From Verrucomicrobiota bacterium (GTDB lineage: Bacteria; Chlamydiota; Chlamydiia; Chlamydiales; JAEYWL01): a DNA stretch of 7,816 nt. Below, in pieces: positions 1-7,096 of this stretch. Each line of letters opens with the position of its first letter. The first letter of the stretch is position 1. The translations under genes and the position numbers were made by a program. The DNA is taken from contig JAEYWL010000021.1 in the NCBI GenBank assembly GCA_023428915.1, positions 1 to 7,816 of the forward strand, written 5' to 3'. The notes under the pieces are model-generated. The model was not told the DNA's origin and made no database searches. It saw nothing but the letters and a program-made list of their open reading frames with translations.

Positions 1-973
1 AAGCATAGCATCCCAGGACAGCGAGAATGGGCAAGGCATCTATGCAATCATTCACATCAATTGCAATCCCCTGCAATCCTTTTCCTTTCTTGATGCGAAC
101 TCCCCTGTTTTGAGGATTCACTTCCAATGAAGCTCCCATGCGTTTCAGAATGTCAATAATTTGGCTATCAGGCTGCTTTTCGCTGCAGTCCAAGTTTTCA
201 AGGTGAAGTTCTGAATCGGTGACGATTGCTGCCGCCATAGGGAAGCAGGCTGTGCTAAAATCCGCTGGAACGCAATAAGCAAATCCCGGATAGCTTCCCG
301 GCCCCTTTACTGTATATTGCGCGTAATCATTATGTTCATAGCTGCCGCCGAGTTTTTTTACCCAAGACAGCGTCATATCTATCCAAGGGCGTTCTCCTGG
401 TTCAATCACCTGTATGCTTAGGGGGTGCGGCAAAAAAAGCGCCGCAAGCAATAATGGGGAAACCATTTGCGAATCGGCGCCATGCACTTGGGTAGCGTAA
501 GAAGCAACAGGCCCTTGAATCTCTACCGGAGCAAATCCTGTGCCTTTTTTTGAAACAGCATGTACGCCAAGTTTTTGCAGAGCTTGCAATAAGGGTTGTA
601 TCGGCCGCTGATTTTGGATGGATTGATCGCCTGTAATGGTAATTGAGGCAGTGCTTAAAGCAGCAATTCCCGCAAAAAAGCGCAAAACAATACCGGAATT
701 TCCGGCATCAATTTCTTTCCTGCCTATGAAATTTATTCCGGAAGTGCCTTCAATAAGAAGCTTGCCAGGTTCTTTAGTTATTTTTGCTCCCAGTACACTG
801 CAGGCTTCGATCATCGTTTCGGTATCTGCTGCCGGCAAGTAGTTCTCTATGGTGCTTACGCCATGAGCTAAAGAGCTCAAAAGTATGGCTCGCAGCGTTT
901 GCGACTTAGACGAAGGGATGGCTATGCTTCCGCTAATAGATTCTGCTGGCTGTACAATAAGATTATTATTCAT
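1..973 (-). CDS. aroA: EPSP synthase (3-phosphoshikimate 1-carboxyvinyltransferase), N-terminal 324 codons, cut by left edge
   Basis: The enzyme transfers the enolpyruvyl group of PEP to shikimate-3-phosphate in the cytoplasmic shikimate pathway to chorismate. Translating the minus strand from the ATG at 973 gives 324 uninterrupted codons up to the window edge. Family landmarks appear in order: PSSKSQTLRA near residues 20-29 (substrate-binding Lys), DAGNSGIVLRF near 89-99 (the GN-G-R PEP-site loop), RPIQPLLQAL near 123-132, ADSQMVSPLLLAAL near 166-179, ERPWIDMTL near 194-202, PADFSTACFPMAAA near 236-249, and NDCIDALPILAVL near 308-320, whose Asp matches the catalytic Asp. Family members have about 430 residues, so roughly the last 100 are missing. 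There is no other good start codon nearby, although no ribosome binding site precedes this ATG. It lies downstream of the secretion operon on the same strand but has its own likely promoter, so it is probably a separate unit. Identity is nearly certain from the motifs; the symbol follows from family membership. Confidence 0.95.
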   Translation of the reverse strand, partial: MNNNLIVQPAESISGSIAIPSSKSQTLRAILLSSLAHGVSTIENYLPAADTETMIEACSVLGAKITKEPGKLLIEGTSGINFIGRKEIDAGNSGIVLRFFAGIAALSTASITITGDQSIQNQRPIQPLLQALQKLGVHAVSKKGTGFAPVEIQGPVASYATQVHGADSQMVSPLLLAALFLPHPLSIQVIEPGERPWIDMTLSWVKKLGGSYEHNDYAQYTVKGPGSYPGFAYCVPADFSTACFPMAAAIVTDSELHLENLDCSEKQPDSQIIDILKRMGASLEVNPQNRGVRIKKGKGLQGIAIDVNDCIDALPILAVLGCYA

Positions 974-1008
974 GGAGCTATTGTACTAAATGCCCTTAAA
1001 AGGGACAA
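974..1008 (-). promoter_or_regulatory. Predicted sigma70-type promoter of aroA, giving a leaderless or near-leaderless transcript
   Basis: On the minus strand, TTGTCC (1008-1003, 4/6 to the -35 consensus) is followed by a 17-nt spacer and TACAAT (985-980, 5/6 to the -10 consensus). Only six bases, AGCTCC, separate the -10 box from the aroA ATG, so the expected start of transcription is the A of ATG. The spacer holds an inverted repeat CCCTT-AA-AAGGG (993-1004) that partly overlaps the -35 box and could be an operator. No Shine-Dalgarno sequence lies before the ATG. The boxes are seen directly; their use as a promoter is inference. Confidence 0.6.
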
Positions 1009-1012
1009 GAGA

Positions 1013-1119
1013 CCTTAACGACGCCAAAGACATTTACGACAAGCAATTGGCGCTTAGTCCATTAAGTCCATAGGGCCCATGGCGTCATTAAGGACCATTG
1101 TCCATTTAAGCGCCTAATT
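1013..1119. repeat. Intergenic element with two crossing imperfect inverted repeats
   Basis: CCTTAACGACGCCA (1013-1026) matches the reverse complement of TGGCGTCATTAAGG (1080-1093) at 13 of 14 positions. AATTGGCGCTTA (1045-1056) pairs with TAAGCGCCTAATT (1107-1119) over 12 positions with one bulged base. The two pairings interleave, so they cannot both form as simple nested hairpins. The inner part also runs in a loose 9-nt cycle (TTAAGTCCA, TAGGGCCCA, TGGCGTCAT, TAAGGACCA at 1062-1097). It lies between the end of the secretion operon and the aroA promoter. No T-tract follows either stem on the minus strand, so it is not a classical terminator. It may be a relic of a small repeat element or a structured RNA region. 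Confidence 0.5.
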
Positions 1120-1146
1120 CAAACTTTTACAACCATTTCCCTTAAT

Positions 1147-2493
1147 TCACAACCCTAAGATGGCGCGGACTTGAGCCCAAGGCTTGCGCAGGATCCAGTA
1201 GATCAATGAAACATCCTCGCCATAAAGGATCGCGGTCCCTTTTAACCCCAAACGTATGTCCGGCTGTGGTTTTAACCAAACAGCCTCTCCAATATAGTTT
1301 GAAAATTTGTTATCATGCATACCGGCTACATTGGAAATATAGACTAGTTTAGCCTCTCTTGAAACTTCCGGAGACACATTCAATACGATGGTAATCGGCT
1401 TGGAAAAGTCCAAAGCTACATTATCATTTTCCGGAACCCATAATCGTATTTTTGTCTGGTCAGCTGGGCTAAGGCTGAGTATTTTTTCCCCTATGCGGAC
1501 AGGCTTGCCTCGCCACTGGTTAGGGTCATCCATGATCACAATGCCATCAATAGGAGCTTTTACTGTAAGCAGGCTTGCTTTGTATTTGGCCAGGGCCAAG
1601 TCAGCGTTCTCCTTTTTTAATTTACCTTCAAGTACGCCTATCTCAGAAATACTTTTTTCATCTTTAAAAGCCAATCCCTTCGCTCTGTCCAAATCTTGCT
1701 TGGCAATTTTCTGTTGCTCAAGGATGATTTTTAAATTCTGTAATGGCACTCTCTTATCAAACTCAAAAAGAGGGTCCCCTTTTTTTACAAATTCACCGGG
1801 TGTTACGGACACTTTCTCTATTATTTCTTCTAATGGAGAAGTAATGGCAATCGACTTCACCGGAATAATTTCACATGGGGCTGCTATCCTTAAGGGAACT
1901 TTTATTAGATACATAGCCAGTAAAAGCAGCGGGATAAGATACAACACTCTATAATCACTCCAGAGGCGGTGTATTCGTTTTGGAGCGAACTTTTCCCAAG
2001 CAATGGCGTATGATTCAGCAAGGGGATGCAGCAACTCTATATCCTCTTCATTCCAAGCCTGATTGTCCCAACGTTCAAGCCATAAAGCTAAAAGAGGGGC
2101 GTTGTCTTGATAGCGAAGAGGATACCATAGAACTGAGGGATTATTGTATTCATCCTGAAAGTGTTTCCAAAGGTCTATTTCAGAAGTGAATGATTCGTCA
2201 GACACCTTCTGAATAATTGCCGGTTCTTTAAGATTAAATATCAGTCTGTTCCAGACTGTAGCCAGCTCGCTGTTTTTCTTAATTTTAGCTTGCCCTGAGA
2301 CAGCCAATAGGCGGTTTTTTTTGCCGCTGATATCAAAAAGTATAGCGCGATCGTAGCGGGTAACTTGAATTGAATCATTTACTATCAAAAATGTAAGGGA
2401 CTCGCTGCTTGCAGTTGAAAAAACACGCAGCATAAGTCTATTGATTTTACTTAGCAGGTTAACTGCAGCAACTGTTTGTTCAGGTGTATCCAT
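1147..2493 (-). CDS. Membrane-anchored HlyD-family periplasmic adaptor with an N-terminal GAF-like cytosolic domain
   Basis: This 448-residue protein has three parts. Residues 1-170 resemble a GAF domain: a long first helix, then YDRAILF near 47-53, the core strand WYPLRYQDNAPLLALWLER near 123-141, and a closing helix EEDIELLHPLAESYAIAWEKF. Residues 183-198 (LYLIPLLLLAMYLIKV) form one membrane helix. The rest is a HlyD/MFP adaptor: the first lipoyl half near 217-247 (VSVTPGEFVKKGDPLFEFD), a short coiled-coil hairpin near 250-308, the second lipoyl half near 309-342 (VKAPIDGIVIMDD), then a beta-barrel. The short hairpin is like those of RND-type rather than long type I adaptors. Its ATG abuts the TAA of the upstream adaptor gene, with AAAAGG (2505-2500) as ribosome binding site six bases away, which suggests coupled translation. 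The GAF-like domain faces the cytosol by topology and may sense a ligand or bind a partner. The adaptor role is well supported; the GAF assignment is by pattern only. Confidence 0.82.
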   Translation of the reverse strand: MDTPEQTVAAVNLLSKINRLMLRVFSTASSESLTFLIVNDSIQVTRYDRAILFDISGKKNRLLAVSGQAKIKKNSELATVWNRLIFNLKEPAIIQKVSDESFTSEIDLWKHFQDEYNNPSVLWYPLRYQDNAPLLALWLERWDNQAWNEEDIELLHPLAESYAIAWEKFAPKRIHRLWSDYRVLYLIPLLLLAMYLIKVPLRIAAPCEIIPVKSIAITSPLEEIIEKVSVTPGEFVKKGDPLFEFDKRVPLQNLKIILEQQKIAKQDLDRAKGLAFKDEKSISEIGVLEGKLKKENADLALAKYKASLLTVKAPIDGIVIMDDPNQWRGKPVRIGEKILSLSPADQTKIRLWVPENDNVALDFSKPITIVLNVSPEVSREAKLVYISNVAGMHDNKFSNYIGEAVWLKPQPDIRLGLKGTAILYGEDVSLIYWILRKPWAQVRAILGL

Positions 2494-3402
2494 TTACTGC
2501 CTTTTAGCCTCTGAGTCTGCTACTACTTCTCCTACCATCCCAGCTAGCAGTTTTCCTTCTGGGTTTGGAATGGCGACTTCCATTTTAATTAATGAACTTG
2601 AAGGATTAATGGCAGCATCTATTTTAATGACTTTACCGTCAATCACCTCGCCTGTCTCATAGACTTTTATCGACAATGCCGTTCCCAACGGGTATTTAGA
2701 AATAAGACTGGAGGGCAGCAAAATGCGTCCGACCAATACTTTATCATAGATTACTTCTATTAAACTTCTTCCTTCAAGAGCAAACTCGCCTTCCTCAATC
2801 AGCAAGTTTGTAACTTTACCATCATATGGTCCGCGTATAAAACAGCCGCTATTTAAAAAATCGGCTGAGGCCACGTCGTATTCGGCGGAAAGAAAATTAG
2901 ACTGTGCTTGCTTGAATTCAAAATAACTAATTAAATCTTCCTGAAAAAGCTCTTGGCGCCCTTCTAACTCTGCCTTGGATTTATCCAAAATGCCTTGCGC
3001 TTTGCGGAGCAATGCGGCAAAAACCTGGTTATCTAACTGGATTAATAACTCCCCTTCATGAAAGGAATCACCCATGCGTTTGTAAATTTTTTTTACTTTA
3101 GTATTAACCTGTGCAGAGAGAATTGTGCGATATAGCGGTGCAAGTATTACGCGAATCGTTTCTTCTTGCTGGGGGACAACTTCAAATTCAGGAGAGTTTT
3201 CGGTATATAGCAGCTGGTCATAGGTTGAGTTTTCTGGTCCATCGAAGGGCCCTGGTTCTGTTTGATGAAGGGCAGTCACAGCCTCAGATGGGGGCAGCTG
3301 GTGGTCATGATCTTGTTTAAGTTCTAACTCTTCTGCGTACAGGAAAATGGGTGCTATCAATAACAAAAGACAGCCAAGATAAACTTTAGAACTCCCCAGC
3401 AT
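2494..3402 (-). CDS. Secreted periplasmic adaptor subunit of RND/HlyD (membrane fusion protein) type
   Basis: This 302-residue protein starts with a Sec signal peptide (hydrophobic core near 8-20, likely cleavage after LYA at 23). A polar, probably flexible stretch rich in D, E, P and Q follows to about residue 80. The adaptor fold comes next: first lipoyl half near 85-127 (VNTKVKKIYKRMGDSFHEGELLIQLD), a hairpin near 128-182, second lipoyl half near 188-215 (IRGPYDGKVTNLLIEEGEFALEG), and a beta-barrel to about 292 ending in LLAGMVGEVV. It is short for the family and lacks an obvious membrane-proximal domain. Such proteins bridge an inner-membrane component and a TolC-like channel. A clear Shine-Dalgarno GAGGA (3415-3411) lies eight bases before the ATG. 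The start overlaps the end of the TolC-type gene by 17 bp, so the two are likely translated together. The substrate cannot be read from the sequence. Confidence 0.87.
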   Translation of the reverse strand: MLGSSKVYLGCLLLLIAPIFLYAEELELKQDHDHQLPPSEAVTALHQTEPGPFDGPENSTYDQLLYTENSPEFEVVPQQEETIRVILAPLYRTILSAQVNTKVKKIYKRMGDSFHEGELLIQLDNQVFAALLRKAQGILDKSKAELEGRQELFQEDLISYFEFKQAQSNFLSAEYDVASADFLNSGCFIRGPYDGKVTNLLIEEGEFALEGRSLIEVIYDKVLVGRILLPSSLISKYPLGTALSIKVYETGEVIDGKVIKIDAAINPSSSLIKMEVAIPNPEGKLLAGMVGEVVADSEAKRQ

Positions 3403-4843
3403 AACAAGTATCCTCTTCTAAATTTACAGGGGTAAAACGCAAAGGTTTGCCGATTACGAATCCCAATTGCTCTTTTGCTACTTCAAGATCTGCATAAGCT
3501 TTTAAAGCAGCAATATTGGCTGTTAAAGCCTGTTCTGCAAAATTAATAACGTCTAGCTTATTCATATCGCCTGCATTTTTACTGGCTGCAGTAGCAGCAT
3601 ATAAACGATCTTTTACAAGCGCATACTGCGAAGAAATCCGGTACTGCTCTAAAGCAGTTTGATAATTTAAATAAGCAAGGCGCACTTGTGTCAAAACAGC
3701 TACAGTTAATGCCAGTCTGGCACGATATGCCTGTTCTTCCCGCGCTTTACCTGCATGAAATTCAGCAATACGCTGCGGAAATGCAAGCAAGTTCCATGTG
3801 GCCCTGACACCGGCAGATAGCCAATAATTGTGCACCAGGAAGGGGTTGCCGTCTGCATTGTAATCGCCAAAAGTAGTAGCGCCCGGCATCATTTGCAAAG
3901 TAGCAATTCGCGCATCTTCTACGGCTATTTTTTCTTCCAAGTCCTTAACAACTAGTTCAGGGCGCCAATAAAGCGATTGTTCCTCAAGGCTTTCAATAGA
4001 TTCCACTTGCTGTTCGCAATTTTCTACAATCTCAACATCTGCCAGCTCAAAGTAAGTGCATGGCGGAAGCCCCATGTATTCAGAAAGCTCTGCTTTGGCG
4101 CTCTCTAATTGAAAACGTATGGCAAATAATCGGCTATGCATCTCTATTAAATGCCCTTCTTGCTTCAGCGCATCTACAGTGGAAATATTTTTGCGGGCAA
4201 TTTGCATTTCCAGCTGCGCTTGCGCCTCTTCAGCCTCTTCGACAACAATCAAAGAACGGCCTAAAGTTTTTTGGGCCACAATTGCTTTCCAATAAGCCTG
4301 GACAATATCAAAAATAAGTTTTTGCCTAACCCTAAGCTGCGTCTGAGCCAGGAGCTGCGCCTTGCCTCGTTCTTGCTGCGCCCTGAAGTAGCTAAGGCCA
4401 AAATCCAACAAGTTAATTGTTTGCCGAATGTCCCATTGCCTTGTATCCTGGGTAGAGGAAATTTGCGGGGGCTGCACTCCTGCCGGAGTAAGAATGGCAG
4501 TAGCCGTGCTATTAGATCTCCTTGAGTAGATACCATCCACAGTAAGCGGAGGGATCATTTTGTAATTTTCCGCCGCAGCGATGGCCGCTTGCGCAGCTAA
4601 TTCATCGCGCTGCACTTGTAAATCCAAATTTTGTATAAGGGCGATCCGTAAAATATCACTTAAGGTTAGTGGATAAGGAGGAACATAAACTTCCTCCAAT
4701 ATATCATCCACATCCTCGATGGCGTGCTGATCCCTCAGGGAAACCCAATCATAATCGCTGACACAGCCTGTTAAACAAAGAACCAGAAAAGGTAAATTTA
4801 GCAAGCAAATGGATTTACGTAACAAGTCTGATATGGCGTTCAC
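3386..4843 (-). CDS. TolC-family outer-membrane efflux/secretion lipoprotein
   Basis: This is an outer-membrane factor of the TolC type, the exit channel of tripartite secretion or efflux systems. From the GTG at 4843 it has 485 residues. The N-terminus is a lipoprotein signal peptide with basic RK at 9-10, a hydrophobic core, and lipobox LTGC with the Cys at 27. The mature part has the expected two long alpha-helical repeats: LTLSDILRIALIQNLDLQVQRDELAAQAA opens the first, and the second ends in LDVINFAEQALTANIAALKAYADLEVAKEQLGFVIGKPL. The strand YWLSAGVRATWNLLAF is typical of the barrel segments. The frame stays open to another GTG at 4936, but that start would put 31 polar residues before the signal peptide and would lie upstream of the likely promoter. 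I therefore chose 4843, preceded by a weak GGAA. It is the first gene of the operon with the two adaptors. A further possible start is the TTG six codons downstream. Confidence 0.9.
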   Translation of the reverse strand: MNAISDLLRKSICLLNLPFLVLCLTGCVSDYDWVSLRDQHAIEDVDDILEEVYVPPYPLTLSDILRIALIQNLDLQVQRDELAAQAAIAAAENYKMIPPLTVDGIYSRRSNSTATAILTPAGVQPPQISSTQDTRQWDIRQTINLLDFGLSYFRAQQERGKAQLLAQTQLRVRQKLIFDIVQAYWKAIVAQKTLGRSLIVVEEAEEAQAQLEMQIARKNISTVDALKQEGHLIEMHSRLFAIRFQLESAKAELSEYMGLPPCTYFELADVEIVENCEQQVESIESLEEQSLYWRPELVVKDLEEKIAVEDARIATLQMMPGATTFGDYNADGNPFLVHNYWLSAGVRATWNLLAFPQRIAEFHAGKAREEQAYRARLALTVAVLTQVRLAYLNYQTALEQYRISSQYALVKDRLYAATAASKNAGDMNKLDVINFAEQALTANIAALKAYADLEVAKEQLGFVIGKPLRFTPVNLEEDTCYAGEF

Positions 4844-4851
4844 TATATTCC

Positions 4852-4860
4852 AAAAAAAAA
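4852..4860. repeat. Homopolymer run of nine A (nine T on the minus strand)
   Basis: Nine A residues lie directly upstream of the GGAA that serves as ribosome binding site of the TolC-type gene. Runs of this length are prone to slipped-strand length change. On the operon mRNA this gives a U9 stretch next to the ribosome binding site. Confidence 0.6.
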
Positions 4861-4864
4861 TTTC

Positions 4865-4900
4865 ACCTTGACATATACTGCATATTCTATGATGAGTAAA
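4865..4900 (-). promoter_or_regulatory. Predicted promoter of the tolC-adaptor operon
   Basis: Read on the minus strand, TTTACT (4900-4895, 4/6 to the -35 consensus) and TATATG (4877-4872, 4/6 to the -10 consensus) are separated by exactly 17 bases. Transcription would start near 4865, leaving a leader of about 22 nt before the GTG at 4843. That leader contains a run of nine U. The element overlaps the proposed plus-strand promoter. Both boxes are weak matches, so this is a candidate only. Confidence 0.35.
4868..4893 (+). promoter_or_regulatory. Candidate promoter of the M50/HlyD fusion gene
   Basis: A perfect -35 box TTGACA (4868-4873) precedes TATGAT (4888-4893, 5/6 to the -10 consensus). 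The spacer is only 14 bases against the usual 16-18, so the promoter would be weak or need an activator that realigns the boxes. It overlaps the minus-strand candidate, so the two directions may compete or be regulated together. Transcription would start around 4900, about 38 nt before the ATG at 4938. Confidence 0.35.
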
Positions 4901-4937
4901 GCTTTTTAACTCTCTATTGAAATCCTTAGATAACACT

Positions 4938-7043
4938 ATGTCACTACCACTATTACGAAAGGATATAAAGGTTTATAGAGGACCCAATGAATTTGACGGG
5001 GGGCCTACCTTCAATTTATACGATCCTTTAACCGAGACTTTTTTCAAAATTTCCTGGAAAGAAGCCAAGATCCTGGAATATCTAAAACCGGATATGACTT
5101 TAATTGATCTAACAACAGCCATTAACCAAGACACTACCCTTAAAGTATCGGAAAATGAAATACGCGATTTTTTTGTCGAAGCTTCCAATCACAATTTATT
5201 GGATATCCCCTTTAAATCCGAAAAAATAATCAGTGATCTGGAATCGAAAAAGCAAAATATCTTTGTTTCCATTTCACGGCAGTATTTTTCCTTTACTTTT
5301 GTTTTAGGCGATCCCAATCAATTTCTAACCAAGACCCTTCCTTTCGTTAAATTGCTGTTTTCCCCTCTTATGATTCTTCTGTTTATTATAATAACCTCTT
5401 TTGGGATCACGCAAATACTCATCCATTTTGATGAGTATTTGGCGGGGTTTAAGGAGGTTTTTAACTACCTGGGCATGGTTGCGCTTGTCTGTGTAATGGT
5501 TGCTTTAAAAGTGATACATGAACTGGCCCATGCCTATCTCGCCAAAAATTATAAATTGAATATCCATGCCGTTATCTTTGCTCTGGTGTTTTTTTGGCCC
5601 TTGATTTTTATCGACATTACAGACGCCTGGAAACTAAAAAAGAGAAAACAACGGGTATTTCTCTCGCTTGCCGGTGTAGGAATGGAATTTGTTATTGCCG
5701 GCATTTCCAGTTTTTTCTGGGTAATTACCGAGCCTGGGCCGCTTAAAAGTATTTTTTTTATTCTTTCGTCAGTAAGCCTGATAAAATCTATTATGATTAA
5801 TCTAAATCCCGCTTTTCGCCTGGACGGCTACTATTTCCTCTCAGACTTATTAAGCATAGATAACTTACAGCCCCGCGCCTTTAACTTATTACGTACGCTC
5901 GTACATAAATACCTTTTTTCTCTTGAAGTTGAGAACCCCGAGAAAGAGCTGAGCACGCCATACCAGATCTCCTTATTTATTTATGCAATTTATACTATTT
6001 TTTTTAGGATTGGATTGTATCTGGCGATTGCAACTTTTGTGTACTATCAGATGCCCAAAACTTTTGGAATATTTGCTTTTACAGCGGCAGCAATGACATT
6101 TGTTATTACTCCAACGATAGATGAACTTAGATTAGTATACCGCAAAAGAGGTCTATTTAAAATGAGTACAAGATTTATCTTTATAACTGTTATTCTCGCC
6201 ATGGCCTTAGGTTGGTTAATTATCCCTTTTCCTCACACCAATTCTTTTCCGGCGACTACTATACCCATTAAAGAACAGGTCATTTACGTACCTTACCCGG
6301 GTAAAATTGCAATAATTAACGTTAAGCCCCATCAAGACGTGAAAGAAGGACAAGCGCTAATAACATTGGTATCTAGCCCGCTTGAAGCTGAAATCGCCAG
6401 CAAAATAGCTGAAAAAGAAAGAGTCATTAGTGAAATTCGGCATTTATCTCGAACACCTGAAGACCAGGTATATCTTCCTGAAAAGCAAACCGAACTGCAA
6501 TCCCTCGAATCCGCCCTTAAAGGTTTACAGGATCAAAAAGATCGGTTAACCATCACTGCAAAAATAAGCGGAACATTATATGAGTGGGATGAAGCGTTAT
6601 CGGTGAATCAATATGTGGCCCGGGATCAGATCTTAGGAAAAATCGCCCCCTTTGGGGAAATGTCTTTGGTGTTTTTCGTACCTGAAAAAAACGTCAGAGA
6701 TATTGCGGTAGGACAAAAAGTAAAATTCACCCCCGATTCGGATCTGTCAATCAAGATTGAAGGTATAGTAAAGCGAATTTCCCCTATTCGCCAGGAAGAG
6801 CTTCCCTATCCGGAGCTTGCTTCTATCAATGAAGGCGCACTTCCCGTCATTCAAGGCCCTAATGGCCAACTAGATCTTACAGAAAGCTATTATCCTATTT
6901 TTGTAGAGCTTTCCCACCAAGACGCGCTAAAATTAAAAATAGGTCAAAAGGGAAAAGTTAAAGCTCGCGGGCCTTGGAAATCTTTACTGCTCGAGTACCT
7001 GAGAGGACTTGGGGCCCTCCTTTGGCGCGAAAGCGGCAGCTAA
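4938..7043 (+). CDS. PqqD-like / M50 site-2-type zinc metalloprotease / HlyD-like adaptor fusion membrane protein
   Basis: From the ATG at 4938 the protein has 701 residues; a TTG at 4917 would add seven. Residues about 20-90 (YDPLTETFFKISWKEAKILEYL and following) look like a PqqD-type winged-helix domain. Roughly eight membrane segments follow (about 142-161, 179-193, 209-226, 240-263, 271-288, 344-370, 376-391, 412-430). HELAH at 194-198 is the M50 zinc motif, and NPAFRLDGYYFLSD at 290-303 supplies the third ligand, probably Asp296, so the site appears intact. Residues 444-478 and 539-570 are two lipoyl halves around a coiled coil, followed by a beta-barrel to about 677, as in HlyD adaptors. 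The C-terminus ends in RESGS. Proteins of this architecture are annotated as site-2 protease/HlyD or peptide zinc metalloprotease, and some act in peptide maturation or export. It diverges from the tolC-adaptor operon and probably forms the inner-membrane part of the same machine. Its substrate is unknown. Confidence 0.88.
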   Translation: MSLPLLRKDIKVYRGPNEFDGGPTFNLYDPLTETFFKISWKEAKILEYLKPDMTLIDLTTAINQDTTLKVSENEIRDFFVEASNHNLLDIPFKSEKIISDLESKKQNIFVSISRQYFSFTFVLGDPNQFLTKTLPFVKLLFSPLMILLFIIITSFGITQILIHFDEYLAGFKEVFNYLGMVALVCVMVALKVIHELAHAYLAKNYKLNIHAVIFALVFFWPLIFIDITDAWKLKKRKQRVFLSLAGVGMEFVIAGISSFFWVITEPGPLKSIFFILSSVSLIKSIMINLNPAFRLDGYYFLSDLLSIDNLQPRAFNLLRTLVHKYLFSLEVENPEKELSTPYQISLFIYAIYTIFFRIGLYLAIATFVYYQMPKTFGIFAFTAAAMTFVITPTIDELRLVYRKRGLFKMSTRFIFITVILAMALGWLIIPFPHTNSFPATTIPIKEQVIYVPYPGKIAIINVKPHQDVKEGQALITLVSSPLEAEIASKIAEKERVISEIRHLSRTPEDQVYLPEKQTELQSLESALKGLQDQKDRLTITAKISGTLYEWDEALSVNQYVARDQILGKIAPFGEMSLVFFVPEKNVRDIAVGQKVKFTPDSDLSIKIEGIVKRISPIRQEELPYPELASINEGALPVIQGPNGQLDLTESYYPIFVELSHQDALKLKIGQKGKVKARGPWKSLLLEYLRGLGALLWRESGS

Positions 7044-7076
7044 GAAAGCAGCTGTTAAGAAAATAAGGGTATTACT

Positions 7077-7095
7077 AGCTGGCGAGCTGCCGGCT
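7077..7095 (+). terminator. Weak hairpin after the M50/HlyD gene, possible terminator
   Basis: AGCTGGC (7077-7083) and GCCGGCT (7089-7095) form a seven-pair stem with one G-U pair around the loop GAGCT. It lies 33 bases after the stop codon. Only a poor T run (GTATCTT) follows before the hexamer array begins, so termination would be inefficient; the hairpin may simply mark the edge of the array. Confidence 0.3.
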
Positions 7096-7096
7096 G

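Noticed and set aside
1388..1954. 188-codon plus-strand frame opposite the GAF/HlyD adaptor gene.
   Set aside because: It is the complement of a well-supported gene with conserved adaptor motifs; the plus-strand translation shows no domain and no ribosome binding site.
4844..4936. Longer start of the TolC-type protein at the GTG at 4936.
   Set aside because: It would add 31 polar residues before a complete lipoprotein signal peptide, would run through the likely promoter and the T9 tract, and would overlap the start region of the divergent gene.
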